Made by a program: the position numbers and the translations under genes. Shown here one piece after another: positions 7,149 through 15,241 of a DNA stretch of 34,953 nucleotides. Each line of letters begins with the position of its first letter. Position 1 is the stretch's first letter. Source of the stretch: Planctomycetota bacterium (lineage in GTDB: Bacteria > Planctomycetota > PUPC01 > JACPCR01); NCBI GenBank assembly GCA_030740295.1, contig JASLXP010001169.1, positions 1 to 34,953 on the forward strand, read 5' to 3'. The notes below the pieces were generated by a model. The model ran no database searches and was not told where the DNA came from. It saw only the letters and a program-made list of their open reading frames with translations.

Positions 7149-8204
7149 ATGAGTGCGACACTCACGATTCAGTACGCGGGCCAATCTCGTGAATACGAGG
7201 TGCCGCCAGGCACGCCATTCTACATTGGCCGAGGCGATTCCTCGCTGAGCATGCGTATCAACCATGCAAGCATCTCGAGGATTCATGCGCGGATAGAGAA
7301 CAAAGGTGACCGGTGGTACGTGACGGACATGGGCAGTCGCAACGGCACCCAGTTGAACGGCGAAGATACCGAGGGTGAAACGCAATTGGATTCCGGTGAC
7401 GAGCTCCGCATCGGCAGACTGAAAATCATTTTTTCCGCTAGTGTCCCCGTAGTGGTCATGGACGCGGATGACGAACGAACTTTCGTGGAAGACTGGGATT
7501 CAGATACAGATGGTTTTGACGCGCAACCGGATGATAAGACAGAGCCGATTTCTGCCAAACAGAGCGGAATGGAATGGGTTGAGGATCAGGTTACTCCTGT
7601 AAGCGATGCGGAAGCTGAAATGGTCGGCCCGGAGGCCGAAGAGGAAGAAGACGATTTCGGCCTTGGCAATTCGGACGACCGCAATCTTGACAAAGGTGAC
7701 ACGCCTGCCGAAGAGGCAGACTGGGAAGAAGAGATGTTGACCGTTGATGGATTGGAAGATGACTCGGCACCATCACCAACGACACCTGCCGAAGCTCCGA
7801 GGCGCCACGGGGTTGTCTATGCGGCTGCCGGCGCGGCAATCTTCATTCTCGTGGCCGGCGCCGGGGCTGCAGGTTACTTCATGTTTTTCAAGCCGGATTC
7901 GCACGTCGAAGAACAGGCAGGAGCGAACAATGCCGACGAAGACGCTTCGGACCCGGCGGACAACGGAGATACTGAATCGGATATTGAGAACGAGGGGGAT
8001 GAAACAGCGCCTTCAGACGACCCCGGTGGCAATGAAGCTCCCGGAGATGATCCAATGGATGACGAGCCGGCCCCAGAAGAAGATCCAGCGCCTGATTCCG
8101 TTCCCGAAGAGGACGAAGCCCCGAATGAAGACACGGGGCTGGATTCTGATGTCCCCGTCGAACTGCCCGAGATCGATGGTGGGACCGTTGAACTCCCAGA
8201 GTGA
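7149..8204 (+). CDS. FHA-domain membrane protein with acidic tail
   Basis: A 351-residue protein. Residues about 5-98 form a forkhead-associated domain: the phosphothreonine-binding signature is FYIGRGDSS, SISRIHARIE and GSRNGTQLNG (residues 62-71). A 120-residue Asp/Glu-rich linker follows, then one membrane helix (about 221-247, starting GVVYAAAGAAIFILVAGAG) and a very acidic, Pro-rich tail of about 100 residues that should lie outside the cytoplasmic membrane. The FHA end would be cytoplasmic and read the phosphorylation state of a partner, probably a Ser/Thr kinase substrate. No kinase gene is in the window. The acidic tail is low complexity and has no recognised fold. The isochorismatase gene starts 9 nt downstream, so the two are probably co-transcribed. 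Confidence 0.85.
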   Translation: MSATLTIQYAGQSREYEVPPGTPFYIGRGDSSLSMRINHASISRIHARIENKGDRWYVTDMGSRNGTQLNGEDTEGETQLDSGDELRIGRLKIIFSASVPVVVMDADDERTFVEDWDSDTDGFDAQPDDKTEPISAKQSGMEWVEDQVTPVSDAEAEMVGPEAEEEEDDFGLGNSDDRNLDKGDTPAEEADWEEEMLTVDGLEDDSAPSPTTPAEAPRRHGVVYAAAGAAIFILVAGAGAAGYFMFFKPDSHVEEQAGANNADEDASDPADNGDTESDIENEGDETAPSDDPGGNEAPGDDPMDDEPAPEEDPAPDSVPEEDEAPNEDTGLDSDVPVELPEIDGGTVELPE

Positions 8205-8213
8205 AATCAGAAG

Positions 8214-8774
8214 ATGCGACACCCCGAGATTCTTCAGAAAGCAAAAACGGCCCTGCTCGTCGTAGACATCCAGGAAAGGCTGATTCCCGCGATTTCCATT
8301 TATCCCAGGCTCGAGCCTGGCATCCTCCGGATGATCAAAGTCGCGGCAGAGCTGGGCCTCACCACTCTACTGACCGAACAATACCCGAAGGGGCTGGGCA
8401 GCACTCTCGCCTCGATTAAAGAGGCCCTGCGGGCGTACGAGCCCATCGAGAAAAACACATTCAGTTGCTGTGGCGTGGACGTCCTTCAGCAGAAACTCGA
8501 AGAAGCCGCAGTGGAGGCGGTTGTGCTTGTCGGAGTAGAGGCGCACGTTTGCGTCCAGCAGACGGCGCTCGATTTAATCGCTGCGGGCATCCGAGTGCAC
8601 GTGCCCGCGGATGCCGTGGCTTCGCAGCGCAAGTTCGACTGGCAGATGGCCATCGAACGGATGCGCCAGGCCGGGGCAATCATCTCAACAGGGCAATCGA
8701 TCATTTTCGAATTGCTGGTCGAGGCTGGAACGCCTGAGTTCAAAGCGGTGTTGCCGTTGTTAAAGGAAAACTGA
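8214..8774 (+). CDS. Isochorismatase-family cysteine hydrolase
   Basis: A 186-residue soluble alpha/beta protein of the isochorismatase-like/YcaC type. The catalytic triad of the cysteine-hydrolase branch is visible: Asp18 (LLVVDIQERL), Lys80 (IEKNTFSCCG) and Cys113 (VEAHVCVQQTALDL). Such enzymes cleave amides such as nicotinamide, or related small substrates. The sequence does not say which. The length is normal for the family. The gene follows the FHA gene by 9 nt and precedes comEC by 16 nt, so it probably sits in the same transcript. Confidence 0.88.
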   Translation: MRHPEILQKAKTALLVVDIQERLIPAISIYPRLEPGILRMIKVAAELGLTTLLTEQYPKGLGSTLASIKEALRAYEPIEKNTFSCCGVDVLQQKLEEAAVEAVVLVGVEAHVCVQQTALDLIAAGIRVHVPADAVASQRKFDWQMAIERMRQAGAIISTGQSIIFELLVEAGTPEFKAVLPLLKEN

Positions 8775-8790
8775 AAGTGGAGGAGTTTGG

Positions 8791-11226
8791 ATGCGGCACA
8801 GGCCTTTGCTGTGGCTGGCGGCAGCTTTTCTGTCCGGCACTGTGGTCGCGAATTTCTTCGAATTCCCGACCGCGCACTGGTTGGCCTTCTCGTTAGCCGC
8901 GGCACTTGTCACTGCATTTCTTCTTTATCGGCATCTGGCAGCCGCTACCAGACTCCCCATGTTGCTCGCAGCCTGCGCCATGCTGGGCGCGGCGCGTTAT
9001 GAATCACAGACCGGCAAGCCGGCTCTTCTCGATTTGCTGAAGACCGAGAGAAGGGTTCTCCTCGAGATCGAGGGAATCGTCAGCGAAAAGCCGCGGCTCC
9101 GTGTCTGGGGTGACAGACAGAATGACTCTGACAGTCGGACCACGCAGTTCATTCTCGAAGAGATCATGGTTCTTAATCAGCGTGCTTCTGAGCCGGCGGA
9201 GGCGCGAATTCAAGCAAGTGTTGAAGGGCACCTTCCCGAGTTGAAATACGGCGACCGTGTCCGCTGCCTCGGATGGTTGGGACGGCCTGGTACACCGCGC
9301 AACCCCGGCGAATTTGACTACCGTACGTTCCTTTCACATCGCGGGATCCATTTACAGTTCAGACTCGATGAGGGCCGCAACATCCAAATACTCTCGAGCG
9401 GCAACGGTAACGCCGTCTTCGGATCATTGATGACACTCAATCGGATCTGCAGGAAGATCCTGCACTCAACCGTCGAAGGTAAAGTGGCGCTGCTGCTCGA
9501 CGGGATCATTCTTGGAAATCGCGACAGTCTGCCCGCCCGCATCGAAGAGGACTTCATCGCTACCGGCACACGGCACCTCCTTGCGATCAGCGGCCTGCAC
9601 GTGGGCCTCATTGTCGGTGCAGTTGTTCTCGCGCTTTACTGGGCCGGAGTTCCAATGCATTGGGCGAATCCCGCGGCAGTAGCTTTCGCGTTCTTCTATG
9701 CTTTTTTTACCGGAGGAAATACTCCGGCGGTCAGGGCAGCGGTGATGGTCAGCGTGTTTCTGATTGCGCCTCTGTTCAATCGCCGCTCTGACTCTTTGAA
9801 TCTACTCGGGCTGAGCGCGCTGATCATAATGGCCGCAGATGCACACCAGCCCTTCAGCACCGGCTTTCAGCTTTCCTTCATTGCCGTGTTAAGCATCCTG
9901 CTGCTTACCCCTGAGCTGCAGAACATGTTCGAGGGTGAAACAACTCTCGAGCGCATGATCACCCGGCAGAAAAATAATTCCGTAGCCGGACATCTGCGGC
10001 GTTTCGTGTACCTGAGCCTCTGCGTTTCCGCGGCCGCGTGGATCGGGACGTTTCCCGTCACCGCTTACACCTTTAACAGAATCGCTCCCCTTGCCATCAT
10101 CGTAAACGTCTTCGCCTACCCGATTGTCTGCCTGCTTCTGTCGATCGGAATGCTTGGCTTCCTCGTGTCGGTGGTCGTTTACCCGCTCGGCCAGGTCCTG
10201 CTTATTCTGGCCGCACATATGGGTGAATGGCTCTTGAGTCTGGTCCATTTGGCTGCACAGACACCCATCGTCTCTAGACTTTTCCTGCCGTCCCCATGGC
10301 TCGTCAGCCTCATTCTGTTTTATCTGTGGGTTTTGCTCTTCGTCGGCCGCGGATTCCTCCAATTCAACAGGATCCACCTGGGCGTCTGCGCGGCAGTATG
10401 CTGCATCGTTCACGGCGTCCATATCAACTTCAAGCACCAGGAACAGAAGGGAAGCTTCACTGTTGCCGTTCTCGATGTCGGGCACGGAGGCGCGACCTAC
10501 CTGGAACTGCCGGACGGCACGAACATGCTTTACGACGTCGGTTCGAGTAGCTCCAGTGATATAAGTGCGCGGACGGTGGCACCCTTCCTCTGGAGACGGG
10601 GAGTAACTGAGCTCGAACGGGTGGTCATCAGCCACCTGGATTCTGACCACTATTCCGGCCTGTCATCGCTGCTCGAACGCATCAAGGTTAGAGAGCTGAT
10701 CGTCACTCCACAGACTTTTCGGCGGAAGACAGGCACGTTGCTCATGCGGCGGGCGGCGGAAGCAGGCGTGATCGTGTCCTCCTTGTCCGCCGGAAGCGAC
10801 CTTGCGCGCGGCAGGAGGTGGAAGCTGCAGGCTCTTTCTCCCCCCGTCGAGGCCACTGAGTGGTCTGACAATGATCTGTCTCTGGTCTTGAAGTTGACGC
10901 TCGGTGACGTTTCCATTCTGATGCCGGCCGATATTCAGGACATCGCGATACAGTACATGCTCCAGCATCAAGCCCGACAACTCCGCTCTGATATACTGCT
11001 CGTGCCGCATCACGGGGGCTTCGCACTTCGAACTGCCGACCTGCTGAAGGCCGTGCAACCCAGCCACGCGGTGTTTTCAGCATGGTCGTACTGGCCGAAC
11101 ACAGAAACGCTCAGACTCTATAAGGAGCACGGAGCGTACGTCCATATCACCGGTCGGGACGGCCCGGCACTTTTCCACACGGACGGGGGCAACGTCGTTT
11201 ACACCAGACAACTGCGTCAAGAGTAA
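8791..11226 (+). CDS. comEC: ComEC/Rec2-type DNA uptake channel protein
   Basis: An 811-residue membrane protein with the full ComEC order. An N-terminal DUF4131-like part with two or three helices (to about 190) is followed by the competence permease domain (about 220-530, with HLLAISGLHVGLIVGAVVLA and GGNTPAVRAAVMVSVFLIA). A C-terminal metallo-beta-lactamase-type domain starts at VAVLDVGHGGATYLEL, with SHLDSDHYSG near residue 615, LMPADIQ, and PHHGG near 740. ComEC forms the inner-membrane channel that moves single-stranded DNA into the cytoplasm during transformation. A good ribosome site (GGAGG) lies 8 nt before the ATG. The metal-binding HxDxDH motif is intact, so the nuclease-like domain may be active. 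No other competence gene is seen nearby. Confidence 0.93.
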   Translation: MRHRPLLWLAAAFLSGTVVANFFEFPTAHWLAFSLAAALVTAFLLYRHLAAATRLPMLLAACAMLGAARYESQTGKPALLDLLKTERRVLLEIEGIVSEKPRLRVWGDRQNDSDSRTTQFILEEIMVLNQRASEPAEARIQASVEGHLPELKYGDRVRCLGWLGRPGTPRNPGEFDYRTFLSHRGIHLQFRLDEGRNIQILSSGNGNAVFGSLMTLNRICRKILHSTVEGKVALLLDGIILGNRDSLPARIEEDFIATGTRHLLAISGLHVGLIVGAVVLALYWAGVPMHWANPAAVAFAFFYAFFTGGNTPAVRAAVMVSVFLIAPLFNRRSDSLNLLGLSALIIMAADAHQPFSTGFQLSFIAVLSILLLTPELQNMFEGETTLERMITRQKNNSVAGHLRRFVYLSLCVSAAAWIGTFPVTAYTFNRIAPLAIIVNVFAYPIVCLLLSIGMLGFLVSVVVYPLGQVLLILAAHMGEWLLSLVHLAAQTPIVSRLFLPSPWLVSLILFYLWVLLFVGRGFLQFNRIHLGVCAAVCCIVHGVHINFKHQEQKGSFTVAVLDVGHGGATYLELPDGTNMLYDVGSSSSSDISARTVAPFLWRRGVTELERVVISHLDSDHYSGLSSLLERIKVRELIVTPQTFRRKTGTLLMRRAAEAGVIVSSLSAGSDLARGRRWKLQALSPPVEATEWSDNDLSLVLKLTLGDVSILMPADIQDIAIQYMLQHQARQLRSDILLVPHHGGFALRTADLLKAVQPSHAVFSAWSYWPNTETLRLYKEHGAYVHITGRDGPALFHTDGGNVVYTRQLRQE

Positions 11227-11230
11227 AGGT

Positions 11231-12229
11231 ATGCATAGCACCAGCTTCATCGCAATCACCCTCATCACCGTTTTTGCACCCCTGGTCGCTGAAGAGGATT
11301 CAGGCAGTAAACAATTCCGCCTGATGATTTCAGCGCTTGAATTCGTGCTCGATATCGAGACCAGGGAATTGGCCAATCAGCAGATCATCAAAGTGGAAGA
11401 TGAGCTTAGCGTGCTCGAAGGCAAAGTAGCCAGTTCCAGAAAGAGGCAGGCAAGCCATCGAAAGACCATCGCGGAAGAAGCATTAAACCGGGAGGATCGC
11501 GGCCAGCTCATGAAGCAGATCAGGGATGAGGAGAAACTCACCAAGACGCTTCGCAAATCCCTTGCGGACGAAGAAAAGCTTATCCCCCGCAAGATTTCGA
11601 TGGCAATGGCCGAGGCGAAGAAACGTAACAGATCCCTCGACCGAGGGGCCAGAAAGCTCCTTGCCAAAAAAGCTCAGCGCGAGAAATGGACCTGGGAAGC
11701 AGTAGAGAAGAACCTTCGCGAATCTGCCGAATTGCCAGAAAAGACGATGGCCTCATCTGCCAAGAGAATTCAGGAACTGAAGGAGATCCTCGCGGATGCG
11801 GAACTCGATCCCAAGACATCCAGTTCCAAATACTCAAAGGCATGTAAACAGATGCAGCTGAAGGCGAAAATTAAGAGCCAACTGGCAATTCTCAACGCAC
11901 GCCTCGACCGCAAACGACGCAACGTCAATCACCAGCATCCGGCCACCATCGATTACCTGATGAACAGAGATCTGCAGACCCAGCAGGTCACTGGATTTAC
12001 TGACCGGGGTAAAGCCTGGCGCATCCGCTGTCGTCTCTGCGAAAAAATATTAAGAGAGTACATCGCCATGCTGCAGTCCAAAGTCACTTTTCTCAGGAAA
12101 TACCGCTCCCTCTTTCCGAGAGAGGCCGAGGCCACTGCCGCTGACTACAGCACTGCTCAGAAACTTTTGAAGTGGATTCAGAAGTTCGACACCATCACCT
12201 TCTACCCGCCGGAAGTGGTGACTCTCTAA
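11231..12229 (+). CDS. Exported Lys/Glu-rich coiled-coil protein, unknown function
   Basis: A 332-residue protein that I do not recognise. A signal peptide is likely (residues 1-20, MHSTSFIAITLITVFAPLVA). Residues about 30-200 are rich in Glu, Lys, Ala and Leu with heptad-like spacing, consistent with a long coiled coil. Residues 200-332 are more mixed, with TIDYLMNRDLQTQQVTGFTD, and end at a Pro/Tyr-containing tail (FDTITFYPPEVVTL). It has no enzyme motif. The ATG lies 4 nt after the comEC stop, so translation is probably coupled to comEC. A role in the envelope is an inference only. The hairpin at 12236-12257 follows the stop. Confidence 0.7.
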   Translation: MHSTSFIAITLITVFAPLVAEEDSGSKQFRLMISALEFVLDIETRELANQQIIKVEDELSVLEGKVASSRKRQASHRKTIAEEALNREDRGQLMKQIRDEEKLTKTLRKSLADEEKLIPRKISMAMAEAKKRNRSLDRGARKLLAKKAQREKWTWEAVEKNLRESAELPEKTMASSAKRIQELKEILADAELDPKTSSSKYSKACKQMQLKAKIKSQLAILNARLDRKRRNVNHQHPATIDYLMNRDLQTQQVTGFTDRGKAWRIRCRLCEKILREYIAMLQSKVTFLRKYRSLFPREAEATAADYSTAQKLLKWIQKFDTITFYPPEVVTL

Positions 12230-12235
12230 CTCTAA

Positions 12236-12257
12236 GGAGAAAGGGCAAACTTTCTCC
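12236..12257. terminator. Hairpin between convergent genes (possible bidirectional terminator)
   Basis: An 8-bp perfect stem (GGAGAAAG and CTTTCTCC) with a 6-nt loop lies just after the stop of the coiled-coil protein gene and about 40 bp before the end of the opposing hydrolase gene. There is no T-run on either side, so it is a weak factor-independent terminator at best. Confidence 0.45.
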
Positions 12258-12295
12258 ATTGTCTCCCCTGTAAACAATCCGCGCCTCCGAGCACA

Positions 12296-13327
12296 CTAAG
12301 CATTAATTTGCTCTAGCATTTTCGGCCATGCCAGGTCCGCATAGAACCTGTGCCCCTCCGGGCCGACGACTAATTGGCATTTGTCTTCAGCGCCCGCCCC
12401 CCTGTAAATGCGTTTCAGGTGTTTAAATGCCTTGCGAACGCCCTTGATGGGAAAAATAACGTCATCCTTCCCCGCGACTAAAACCACCGGTTTGGGCGCG
12501 AACAGACCCATCACATCCGGCATTTCCGCGTAATTTAAAAGGTGCGGCACATAGTTGTCCATGCAGTGATATATGGACATGATCGAATCAGCGAAAGTAC
12601 AGAAGTAGCAGGAAGGGATGGCGAATTTGAGCCTGGGCAAAACCGCGGCCGAAAAAAGACTAATTGTTCCACCGCCGGAGTTGCCCATGATGCCCACTCG
12701 CCTGGGATCGTAGTCATCACGAGTTTCCAGATAGTCCAAACCGCGATCGACATCAAAGACACGTTCCCCAATCAAAGTGCGGCCCAGCATCAACGCATGC
12801 ATGGTAGCATCGTGGCACCCATGCTGGGCAACACGTTCCTGCACAAGCTCTCGCCTCCCGCCAAATGATCGCTGCTCGATACATAGCGCCGCTATGCCGC
12901 GCTTCATGCATCCCAGTGCAAAATCACGGTCTCCGGGCACGTCCATCGCTTTCGTCTCATCATCGCGCTCCACTGCTATCGAATGGTGCATGCCGCTCGT
13001 GTGGCCCTGGACACAGATCATGAAAGTGTAGGGCGGCTCAGCATTCGCCGGAAGACAGACATAAGCGAGGACGTCCGAATAGGGCTCACTGGTGAATGCT
13101 ATCTTTTCGATAGAACCCAATTCATGCTCGCGCTTCCAAAGGGATGCCGCCCTGAGCGGTACGCGTTCCTTCGGATAATCCCCAAGGAGCTCCTTCACTT
13201 TTTTGCGGAGCTTGCGCTGCCACGCCTTCACGTCGCCGTCTGTGTAGGCAAGGGGGCGAGCTGTCTGTTTCATCAAGTGTTTGTGCTGGACCGAAGGTGA
13301 CAGATGCAGTTTTCGAGTTTTGGCCAT
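12296..13327 (-). CDS. Alpha/beta hydrolase, acetyl xylan esterase/dienelactone hydrolase-like
   Basis: A 343-residue protein with an alpha/beta hydrolase fold. The nucleophile elbow is GIMGNSGGG with Ser217, the acid is Asp288 or Asp289 (VLVAGKDDVIFP), and the His is His326 (VGPEGHRFY). An oxyanion-side segment, ICVQGHTSG, occurs near residue 104. The overall pattern is closest to the large acetyl-xylan-esterase/abhydrolase group that deacetylates sugars or cleaves related esters. There is no clear signal peptide, so it probably acts in the cytoplasm. A fair Shine-Dalgarno (AAAGGA) precedes the ATG. The gene is convergent with the coiled-coil protein gene and downstream of the GT39 gene, from which 42 bp separates it. 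Confidence 0.75.
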   Translation of the reverse strand: MAKTRKLHLSPSVQHKHLMKQTARPLAYTDGDVKAWQRKLRKKVKELLGDYPKERVPLRAASLWKREHELGSIEKIAFTSEPYSDVLAYVCLPANAEPPYTFMICVQGHTSGMHHSIAVERDDETKAMDVPGDRDFALGCMKRGIAALCIEQRSFGGRRELVQERVAQHGCHDATMHALMLGRTLIGERVFDVDRGLDYLETRDDYDPRRVGIMGNSGGGTISLFSAAVLPRLKFAIPSCYFCTFADSIMSIYHCMDNYVPHLLNYAEMPDVMGLFAPKPVVLVAGKDDVIFPIKGVRKAFKHLKRIYRGAGAEDKCQLVVGPEGHRFYADLAWPKMLEQINA

Positions 13328-13369
13328 GATGGTATTCCTTTGAAGACTGAAAGGTTGGAAACAGATTCT

Positions 13370-14968
13370 CTATTCGCTTTTGAGCCGCACACTATATCTG
13401 AGCAACATCAGATTCAGTGTGTTCTCTTCGTGAAGTTCCTTGCCGGTAATCGAATTAATCAGATCTCGAAATTTAATGCGTCCTTCAATTCCTTTGCGCT
13501 CAGAGATGATCTCGAAGGAATCCTGAACTGGCTGATCCCAGAGATCAAAGTACTTGCGATCCATAAGAACATAGACGTTCTCACCTTCGTGTTTTCTGAG
13601 CCTGAGCCTGACGGAATCGGAATTCGGCCTGTAGCCAATAAAATCTGTTTTCCTGCCCAGGATGGCTCCTGCATATGTGTGCCATTTCAGCCACATTCCG
13701 CCCACCAGAATTGCATCAGCTGCAGTCAATCTCGGCTTCAGATCCAGAACCAGTTTTTCGAATGGGCTCTCGCGCACCGCCGGGCCAACATAGATAAAAA
13801 AAATGTTGAAGAGAATCATCAGAACCAGTGAAAGATATCTGACGCTGGTGACAGCCCATGGGATTGCATCCGCTTTGAGGGCCACGAAACGCGCCGCAAA
13901 AATCGCAATTCCAGGCACGATTGGCAGTAGGTAACGGGATCTGGACGTCTGACGAACCACAAGGGTGAAGAATAGAAAAACCGGAATAACAAGGCAGAGC
14001 AGAAAGACCGTCTCCCTGCGTCTGTCCACAAGCTCTTTAAGAAGTGGCCTGCCCCAGATCAAGAATCCTGAAAGAGCCAGCAAAGACCATGGAAATGAAA
14101 TCCGAAGATAATCTACAGGGTAACGCAGGATATTTTTGCCGATTCGAGAGAGGTCTCCCCCAGCGCGCGCATTGATTTCCTCATTATAGAAGAAAGAAAT
14201 GAAGGCATCCCTGAGGCTCTGGTCAGACGGTTTATGGTATCTGGCGAATTCAGATGCGGGAGTATCAGCAGATAAGAGAAGAGCGTACCACCAGAAGCAG
14301 AAAATCAGTGCAGGGCACCAGAACCAGGGATTGAACAGTTGGCCTTTCCCTGTTTCCTTAAGACTCCTGCGCTCGATGATACAGAACGCTGCGATTGGCA
14401 GCGCGGACAATACCAGTCCCACATGGCCCTTGACCATGACTGCTATTCCGAGCCCCACCGCAGCAAGGAAGTAGCGTCTCCGTACTCTCTCGTCGGATAT
14501 CACGGCAAAAAAATTCAGATAAAGCAGGAGCATCCCGGACAGCATCACCATGTCGGTCAACGCGAGTCTGGAATGCACGAGAATGGTATAACTGGAGGCC
14601 GTCATCAGCCCGGCAAGCCGTGCGGTCAACGGGTCCTGGAACAACCGCCTGGCCAGAAGGCAAGTGAGTACAACGACTGATGCACCGGCCAGCAGGGATG
14701 GCAGCCTCGATGCCCATAGACTGAACCCGAAAACCTTGCATGAACCAAGGACGAGCCAGTTCATCAACGGCGGTTTACCGAGATGAAGATAACCGTAATA
14801 GGTCGGCACCAGATAGTGCCCATTCTCCGGCATGGAGATAACGGTCTGTATATAGAACCTCTCATCTTCACGAGTGATGGAGAGGCCACCCAGCCCGGGT
14901 ATACCCGCAGCAATGGTGAGCAATGCGAGGAGAATTAAATCGCTACGGCGGAGATGTGGAGTGTCCAC
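13370..14968 (-). CDS. GT39/ArnT-like membrane glycosyltransferase
   Basis: A polytopic membrane protein of about 532 residues resembling the ArnT/PMT family, which transfers sugars from polyprenyl-phosphate carriers to lipid A or proteins. The first helix (LILLALLTIAAGIPGLGG) is followed by the acidic loop motif REDERFY, then HYLVPTYYGYLHLGKPPLMNW, and about ten more helices with a soluble C-terminal part. The start is uncertain. An in-frame ATG at 15160 would add 64 residues of unfamily-like, low-complexity sequence that crosses short repeats. I prefer the GTG at 14968, ten residues before the first helix, although it lacks a clear Shine-Dalgarno. It diverges from the DUF5060 glycosidase gene. 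Confidence 0.78.
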   Translation of the reverse strand: MDTPHLRRSDLILLALLTIAAGIPGLGGLSITREDERFYIQTVISMPENGHYLVPTYYGYLHLGKPPLMNWLVLGSCKVFGFSLWASRLPSLLAGASVVVLTCLLARRLFQDPLTARLAGLMTASSYTILVHSRLALTDMVMLSGMLLLYLNFFAVISDERVRRRYFLAAVGLGIAVMVKGHVGLVLSALPIAAFCIIERRSLKETGKGQLFNPWFWCPALIFCFWWYALLLSADTPASEFARYHKPSDQSLRDAFISFFYNEEINARAGGDLSRIGKNILRYPVDYLRISFPWSLLALSGFLIWGRPLLKELVDRRRETVFLLCLVIPVFLFFTLVVRQTSRSRYLLPIVPGIAIFAARFVALKADAIPWAVTSVRYLSLVLMILFNIFFIYVGPAVRESPFEKLVLDLKPRLTAADAILVGGMWLKWHTYAGAILGRKTDFIGYRPNSDSVRLRLRKHEGENVYVLMDRKYFDLWDQPVQDSFEIISERKGIEGRIKFRDLINSITGKELHEENTLNLMLLRYSVRLKSE

Positions 14969-15241
14969 AGAAGATTGATCAGCAGCAATGGAACAAGTCT
15001 CTCCAGCATGACTTTGAGATGCGGCAAAGCAAGTGTCGTCTTCACTTGTTCGTGGCCAATCATCCTTCCAGCATGTCGGTCCGACCATCCACCATTCCAC
15101 TGTTCCACTTTTCCGCTCTTCCATTTCAGCGAATGGCAAAGCGCGAACCCTTGGGCACAATCAGCCTCCGAACTTTTCCCTCTCCGCCGATGCTTCACCT
15201 TCATCGTGCCTTTTCGAACGTTTTGGTTGTATGATTGCCTC
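14969..15241. other. Divergent intergenic region with octamer repeat
   Basis: This 273-bp region separates the GT39 gene from the DUF5060 glycosidase gene and must hold both promoters, though I cannot point to convincing -35/-10 pairs. It contains four degenerate 8-bp units in register at 15094-15125 (ATTCCACT, GTTCCACT, TTTCCGCT, CTTCCATT). Open frames continue into it from both flanking genes, but they have no family-like sequence. Confidence 0.5.

Noticed and set aside
9889..10650. Minus-strand frame of 253 codons within comEC
   Set aside because: Antisense to intact ComEC motifs. Highly charged, low-complexity translation.
14969..15160. Upstream start at 15160 for the GT39 gene
   Set aside because: The added 64 residues resemble no transferase N-terminus and pass through the repeat tract. 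The choice of 14968 is itself tentative.
14954..15241. Upstream in-frame extension of the DUF5060 glycosidase
   Set aside because: It would place 96 non-family residues, crossing octamer repeats, before a clear signal peptide at 15242.
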